A stretch of 8,224 bases of DNA, taken from the NCBI GenBank assembly GCA_937864385.1, contig CALMJN010000131.1:1-8224 (forward strand), read 5' to 3'. The notes below the pieces were generated by a model. The model did no database searches, had not been told where the DNA came from, and saw only the letters and a program-made list of their open reading frames with translations. Source of the stretch: an uncultured Methanosarcinales archaeon (GTDB taxonomy: Archaea > Halobacteriota > Methanosarcinia > Methanotrichales > Methanotrichaceae). Shown here one piece after another: positions 4,828 through 8,224 of the stretch. Every line of letters starts with the position of its first letter. Positions within the stretch are counted from its first letter, which is position 1. The position numbers and the translations under genes are program-made.

Positions 4828-6612
4828 ATGATTGAGAGATGGATGGTTTTAGCAGGAGAAGAAGCAGGCCCGGCCTCGAACAAGATGGGCGGCATCTGGG
4901 ATGTGATCGATGCCGAGGCAGCAACAATGGCCCGTCTGCTGGCAAAAAAGGATATCGATAGTGATCTGCATATATTGGTGGCCGGTCCCTACTACCCCAC
5001 CCTGGGCTCGGACTGGAATGCGGGCAAGAACCGGATCACCAACCTGACCGGCCTGGAGAAGCTGGATGCCGGACCGGAGCTCAAGAGGGTGCTGACATCG
5101 CTGCAGGCGGCAGGAATAGAGCCGACAGCCGCCCAGAGAATGGTTGACGGTGTCCCCATAGGCTATGTCCTCTTCAATACCAATTATTATCAATCCCACA
5201 CTGTGCTCTGGAAAGGCAAGGATATGACTCTATCCAATGCCATCAAGACCGAGGCTTTCGACCTGCTCGGCCTGGATTCGATGAATTATGAGCGGGCTCA
5301 TTACGGCCATGAATACAATCACTATCTCGGTCTCTCTTATGCCATATCCGAGTTGGTGAGGGGGCTAGCTCAGGCTCCGGAGAATGTGGCGGCAAAATAC
5401 ACCGACCGGGCGGTCTCGGAGTTCGCCAAATCGGTACTTCCCAAGGTCAGAGTCTCATTTCACTGCCATGAGTTCGGGGTCTTTTATGCCGCGGCCAGAT
5501 TGAAGAAGCTGGGGGTTCCGGTGAGATCGGCCTGCACCTTGCATGCTACGGTTCCCGGTCGTACCGCCGGCTATAAGTCTCTGGCAAAGGTGGCCCGGGG
5601 TGAGGAGAAGATGGAGCCCGGAACACCTCTCGGTTTTGCCGCTCTGGAGAGGCTGGCCCGATATGCCGATACGGTCACCTTCGTGGGAGACTCCACCATG
5701 AAGGAGGCCATGCTCTTCTATCGCATGAAGGGCATGGTCATCAGAAATGGAATTGAGGTACAGGCTCAGCAGATAGACTGGGAGAAAAAGGATCGATGCC
5801 GGGATAGGATCCAGCAGTTTTTATCCGACGGCCTCTATCAGTATTGCGACGGCAAGTGTGTGAAGAAGGAGAACATAATTCCCGTATTCACCATCTCCCG
5901 CATTGAGGTTGAGAATAAGGGATATCATCAGCTCCTGGATGCCCTCATGCTTCAGGATCATCTGCTCAAGCACCGCTTGGCCGGCCAGCGAAGGGGCGAA
6001 GAGGTCAGAGTGGTATGCTTCCTCATCGCCGCCCACGGCCCTAAGAATAAAGACAAGCTCCCGGAGGGATTTCCCATAAATCTCACTCCGGAGATACTGG
6101 TAGGCGAGGAGATCCGCCTGGAGAATATGATCAAGGAGCGGGATCTGGATGAGAAGGAGCTTATATCCGGGAGAAGGATGGTGGCGGCCATGCTCTATCC
6201 TCAATGGGTGGGACCGGACGATGGGGGTCTGGGCATGTCTGCGGATGAGATCATGGCCGGCTGCGTGGCGGGAATATTCCCCTCTCAGTATGAGCCCTTC
6301 CTTCTCACCGCTCTCGAGGCGGGCCGGGAGGGCACACCCAGCATTGTCAGCCGTGCGGCGGGATACAGCGATGCTTTGAAGAAGATCAAGCATCGCGTGC
6401 CCGGACTGGGAGGAGTGGTGGTTGTGGACAACATCGATGCCCAGCCTCAGGAGACGGTTCTGGATTATGCTCTGGCCCTGGATTATTTCACCTGGACATA
6501 CCTCGACGATGAGGTCAAATACCGTCTGCTCTGCGAGGAGTCATTCTCCCTGGCCAAGCAGTTCGGCTGGAAGGAGCCGGTTTTAGAGTATTACAGGAAT
6601 CTGGTGGCTTAG
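4828..6612 (+). CDS. GT3-family glycogen synthase-like glycosyltransferase
   Basis: This 594-residue protein resembles glycosyltransferase family 3, the eukaryotic-type glycogen synthases that extend alpha-1,4-glucan from a nucleotide sugar. It is a GT-B fold enzyme in the cytoplasm. Matching landmarks in order are SNKMGGIWDVI (17-27) for the N-terminal NKxGGI donor loop, HCHEFG (212-217), HATVPGR (239-245), RNGIEV (306-311), SRIEVENKG (357-365) with the conserved Arg358 and Lys364, and FPSQYEPFLLTALEAG (484-499) with the E-x7-E pair E489/E497. It is shorter than the roughly 700-residue yeast enzyme, and its C-terminus lacks the Arg-rich helix used for glucose-6-phosphate control. Two cysteines lie close together at 340 and 344. 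The ATG at 4828 has GAGGTG seven bases upstream; an ATG at 4813 overlaps that site and is less likely. The acceptor and donor sugar are inferred from the family. Confidence 0.85.
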   Translation: MIERWMVLAGEEAGPASNKMGGIWDVIDAEAATMARLLAKKDIDSDLHILVAGPYYPTLGSDWNAGKNRITNLTGLEKLDAGPELKRVLTSLQAAGIEPTAAQRMVDGVPIGYVLFNTNYYQSHTVLWKGKDMTLSNAIKTEAFDLLGLDSMNYERAHYGHEYNHYLGLSYAISELVRGLAQAPENVAAKYTDRAVSEFAKSVLPKVRVSFHCHEFGVFYAAARLKKLGVPVRSACTLHATVPGRTAGYKSLAKVARGEEKMEPGTPLGFAALERLARYADTVTFVGDSTMKEAMLFYRMKGMVIRNGIEVQAQQIDWEKKDRCRDRIQQFLSDGLYQYCDGKCVKKENIIPVFTISRIEVENKGYHQLLDALMLQDHLLKHRLAGQRRGEEVRVVCFLIAAHGPKNKDKLPEGFPINLTPEILVGEEIRLENMIKERDLDEKELISGRRMVAAMLYPQWVGPDDGGLGMSADEIMAGCVAGIFPSQYEPFLLTALEAGREGTPSIVSRAAGYSDALKKIKHRVPGLGGVVVVDNIDAQPQETVLDYALALDYFTWTYLDDEVKYRLLCEESFSLAKQFGWKEPVLEYYRNLVA

Positions 6613-6632
6613 CCGGAAAAGGGGATATAGCT

Positions 6633-7847
6633 ATGAAAATTGCTTTTTTGAGCCTGGAATTCCCGCCTCGGATCTATGGCGGATTGGGGGTATATGTGGA
6701 TGAAATATCCAGACAGATGGCTGCTTTGGCCCAGAGCATCTCTGTATTTACCCCGGGGGACGGAAGGCTCCCCCGGCAGGAAAAGATGGGTGATGTGGAG
6801 GTCTTCCGCACCAGTCCCGTGGCCATCCGGGACGGCCTGGACATCTTCCTCTCACCAGAGACCCTGGCCTGGGGAGAAGGTCTACGCTTTCTGGAGGACC
6901 TTTTAAGCATCAATCTGCAATCTGCGGCAGGAGTCAAGGAAAACGGACCATTCGATATCTGTGTGGCTCATGATTGGCTGGGCCTCTGGGGGGGCATGGC
7001 GGTTAAAAGAGAGGGAATGCCACTGATCTTCCATGTGCACGGCCTGGAGACAGGACGCTCGGACCACCCTAATCCGCAGATTGTCTGGTTGGAGAGGCAA
7101 GGCGCTCTGGCAGCAGACAGGATAATAACTGTCTCAGAGGCCATGAAGAGACAGATAACCGAGATGGGAATATCCGGAGATAAGATCTCCGTATGCTATC
7201 ATGGTGTCGACTCCCAGTTTTTCGATCCTCAAAGGGCCGATGCGCTGTCTCTGAAATCATTGAGGCGTAGATATGGCTTTGCTGATGATGACATCATCAT
7301 CCTCTTCCTGGGAAGGCTGGAGCCGATAAAAGGGGTGAGAGAGCTGATAGAAGCATTTCCGTCCGTCCTGTCCCGCCATCCCAATGCCAGGCTGCTTCTG
7401 GTGGGAAGGGGCAGCCTGGAGGACTGGGTCAAGCAGGAGCTGCAGCAGCTGGGCAGTGGCTATGCCAGACTGGTGACTGATTTTCTCAGCCCCATGGATA
7501 AGATGCATCACTATGCTCTGGCGGACATCTGTGTCTTTCCCAGCATCTACGAGCCCTTCGGCATAGTGGCCCTGGAAGCGGCGGCCATGGGAAAGGCAGC
7601 AGTGGTGGGCGCTGCCGGCACATCCGGCCTGGCGGAGATAGTTCAAAATCCGGCCACGCCAAAGCCTACCGGTGTACATGTCGACGCCCGCCGTGCGGAG
7701 GATATCGCCTGGGGCATAAACCTGGCCCTGGAGGACGCGAAACGGCTGATCTCCTGGGGAGAGAATGCCAGAAAGCGGGCTCTGGCCGAATTCACCTGGC
7801 AGAGGGCAGCAGAGAAGACCCTGGCCATCTACAAAGATGTGGCATGA
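6633..7847 (+). CDS. GT4-family glycosyltransferase
   Basis: This 404-residue cytoplasmic GT-B glycosyltransferase moves a sugar from an activated donor with retention of configuration. The N-terminal acceptor domain opens with MKIAFLSLEFPP and the glycine loop YGGLGVY (15-21), then HDWLG (113-117) and FHVHGLETGR (133-142). The C-terminal donor domain shows LGRLEPIKG (226-234), LLLVGRG (254-260) and IYEPFGIVALE (305-315) with the family E-x7-E pair E307/E315. Its closest general type is the archaeal GT4/glycogen-synthase-like group; the donor is unknown. It starts 20 bp after the GT3 gene with a GGGG-type ribosome site at 6621-6624, so the two are probably translated from one message and may act on the same glycan. 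The stop codon lies inside a 17-bp tandem duplication, and the frame after it stays open for another 23 codons. Confidence 0.93.
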   Translation: MKIAFLSLEFPPRIYGGLGVYVDEISRQMAALAQSISVFTPGDGRLPRQEKMGDVEVFRTSPVAIRDGLDIFLSPETLAWGEGLRFLEDLLSINLQSAAGVKENGPFDICVAHDWLGLWGGMAVKREGMPLIFHVHGLETGRSDHPNPQIVWLERQGALAADRIITVSEAMKRQITEMGISGDKISVCYHGVDSQFFDPQRADALSLKSLRRRYGFADDDIIILFLGRLEPIKGVRELIEAFPSVLSRHPNARLLLVGRGSLEDWVKQELQQLGSGYARLVTDFLSPMDKMHHYALADICVFPSIYEPFGIVALEAAAMGKAAVVGAAGTSGLAEIVQNPATPKPTGVHVDARRAEDIAWGINLALEDAKRLISWGENARKRALAEFTWQRAAEKTLAIYKDVA

Positions 7848-7870
7848 TTGCTAATGTGGCATGATGGCTA
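7837..7870 (+). repeat. 17-bp tandem duplication spanning the GT4 stop codon
   Basis: ATGTGGCATGATTGCTA (7837-7853) is followed directly by ATGTGGCATGATGGCTA (7854-7870), 16 of 17 identical. The first copy carries the TGA stop of the glycosyltransferase (7845-7847). The second begins with an ATG that opens a 21-codon frame ending at 7919, in frame with the upstream gene. No ribosome site precedes that ATG, so it is not called a gene. It looks like a recent slippage or repair event. Confidence 0.85.
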
Positions 7871-7920
7871 CGATCCGGGCTTTGAATCCGTGGATAAGGA
7901 GGAAAAACTGAAGAATTAAG

Positions 7921-7950
7921 CCGGCTGATGAGACTGGCGGGCGAAGCCGG
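7921..7950. other. Inverted repeat in the 3' flank of the GT4 gene
   Basis: CCGGCT (7921-7926) and AGCCGG (7945-7950) are perfectly complementary across an 18-base spacer. It begins 74 bp after the stop codon and could help stabilise the 3' end of the message. The long loop makes it a weak call. Confidence 0.35.
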
Positions 7951-7978
7951 ATCTAATTGCCGAAAAGTTCATCAATTA

Positions 7979-8000
7979 TCCAGCTCTTTTTCTAGCTGGA
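7979..8000 (+). terminator. Compact hairpin with a T-rich loop, possible 3' end signal
   Basis: TCCAGCT (7979-7985) pairs over 7 bp with AGCTGGA (7994-8000) around the loop CTTTTTCT. Archaeal termination depends mainly on T-runs in the non-template strand, and the five T residues here fall inside the loop. It is the best candidate for the 3' end of the operon in this 297-bp spacer, but only by exclusion. The remaining spacer shows no gene. Confidence 0.35.
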
Positions 8001-8080
8001 ATCAGATTAATTCATTCCGGAAATAACTTAGGGGCTGGCTAATTGAGCATATGGATCAGATGAATTGAAGTCATTTGCTG

Positions 8081-8090
8081 CCCTATAGGG
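8081..8090. promoter_or_regulatory. 10-bp perfect palindrome, candidate operator
   Basis: CCCTATAGGG is a perfect palindrome placed 54 bp before the next start codon and just upstream of the A-rich stretch likely to hold that gene's TATA element (about 8091-8110). The position, immediately upstream of the promoter elements, fits an activator or repressor site. No second copy was noticed in the window. Confidence 0.4.
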
Positions 8091-8093
8091 ACA

Positions 8094-8106
8094 AAAAATC
8101 ATAAAC
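8094..8106 (+). promoter_or_regulatory. Weak candidate promoter for the last gene
   Basis: AAAAATCATAAAC is the only AT-rich element at a suitable distance. It predicts a transcript start near 8127 and a leader of about 18 bases that includes GGAGA. The match to a TATA box is poor; the call rests mainly on position. Confidence 0.3.
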
Positions 8107-8144
8107 AAAAGTGGCCTGCAAGGCGATAATACTCTGGAGAAGAG

Positions 8145-8224
8145 ATGCGAATTGGAATGCTCTCCTGGGAGAGCTTATACTCGACGAAGGTAGGAGGGGT
8201 GGCGCCCCATGTATCGGAGATATC
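8145..8224 (+). CDS. GT4/glycogen-synthase-like glycosyltransferase, N-terminal fragment (3' end outside window)
   Basis: Only the first 26 codons are visible, but they are characteristic. MRIGMLSWESLYS opens a Rossmann strand of a GT-B enzyme, and KVGGVAPHVSEI is the glycine-rich donor/acceptor loop followed by the first helix, as in glycogen-synthase-like GT4/GT5 proteins. The ATG at 8145 has GGAGA (8136-8140) four bases upstream. A 297-bp spacer with its own candidate promoter and palindrome separates it from the upstream GT4 gene, so it may be a separate unit of the same glycan-synthesis cluster. The exact family cannot be settled from 26 residues. Confidence 0.75.
   Translation, partial: MRIGMLSWESLYSTKVGGVAPHVSEI

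Noticed and set aside
5821..6393. 190-codon minus-strand frame across the GT3 gene
   Set aside because: Long, but it lies fully opposite conserved GT3 catalytic sequence and shows no domain of its own.
7923..7996. Box C/D guide RNA, suggested by CTGATGA at 7924-7930
   Set aside because: The purine expected at the first box C position is C, and no box D (CTGA) appears at a suitable distance downstream.
1..8224. Mobile element, prophage, CRISPR array or defence island
   Set aside because: No transposase, integrase, terminal inverted repeats, regularly spaced repeats, Cas or toxin-antitoxin-like genes were seen on either strand.

Overview
The window reads as archaeal chromosome, most likely from an acetate-type methanogen of the Methanothrix (Methanosaeta) kind. 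The evidence is indirect: an F420H2-oxidase-type flavodiiron protein, a single-domain KaiC/RAD55-type ATPase, a 45-residue C2H2 zinc-finger protein, AT-rich TATA-like boxes about 25 bp before inferred transcript starts, and ribosome sites of the GAGGTG/GGAGG type. No rRNA, tRNA, CRISPR array, transposase or insertion sequence was seen. The genus is an inference from gene content and protein style, not a database result.

Layout. Positions 1-1021 hold the C-terminal three quarters of a class I flavin disulfide reductase whose N-terminus lies outside the window. Positions 1022-1529 hold a short 11-bp tandem repeat, a small zinc-finger gene on the minus strand (1226-1363), and a divergent promoter region. 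Rubredoxin (1530-1697) and a flavodiiron F420H2 oxidase (1718-2902) follow as a tight pair. After a 90-bp spacer with two related inverted repeats comes a TauE/SafE-family permease (2993-3835). A 233-bp gap with a bulged hairpin and a candidate promoter precedes the second block: a KaiC-like ATPase (4075-4803), a GT3-type glycogen synthase (4828-6612) and a GT4 glycosyltransferase (6633-7847), with gaps of 20-24 bp. A 297-bp spacer with a tandem duplication, hairpins and a palindrome leads to the first 26 codons of another GT4-like enzyme (8145 to the window end).

How the genes may work together. The left block looks like oxygen/redox defence in a strict anaerobe: flavodiiron protein reduces O2 to water, rubredoxin is a possible electron carrier, and the NADPH-type disulfide reductase handles thiols or related substrates. 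The permease may export a sulfur-containing or organic anion. The right block looks like polyglucan or other glycan synthesis under a KaiC/RAD55-type ATPase. The co-transcription of that ATPase with a GT3 glycogen synthase, the small zinc-finger gene beside the rubredoxin promoter, and the paired hairpins before the permease are the points most worth a second look.
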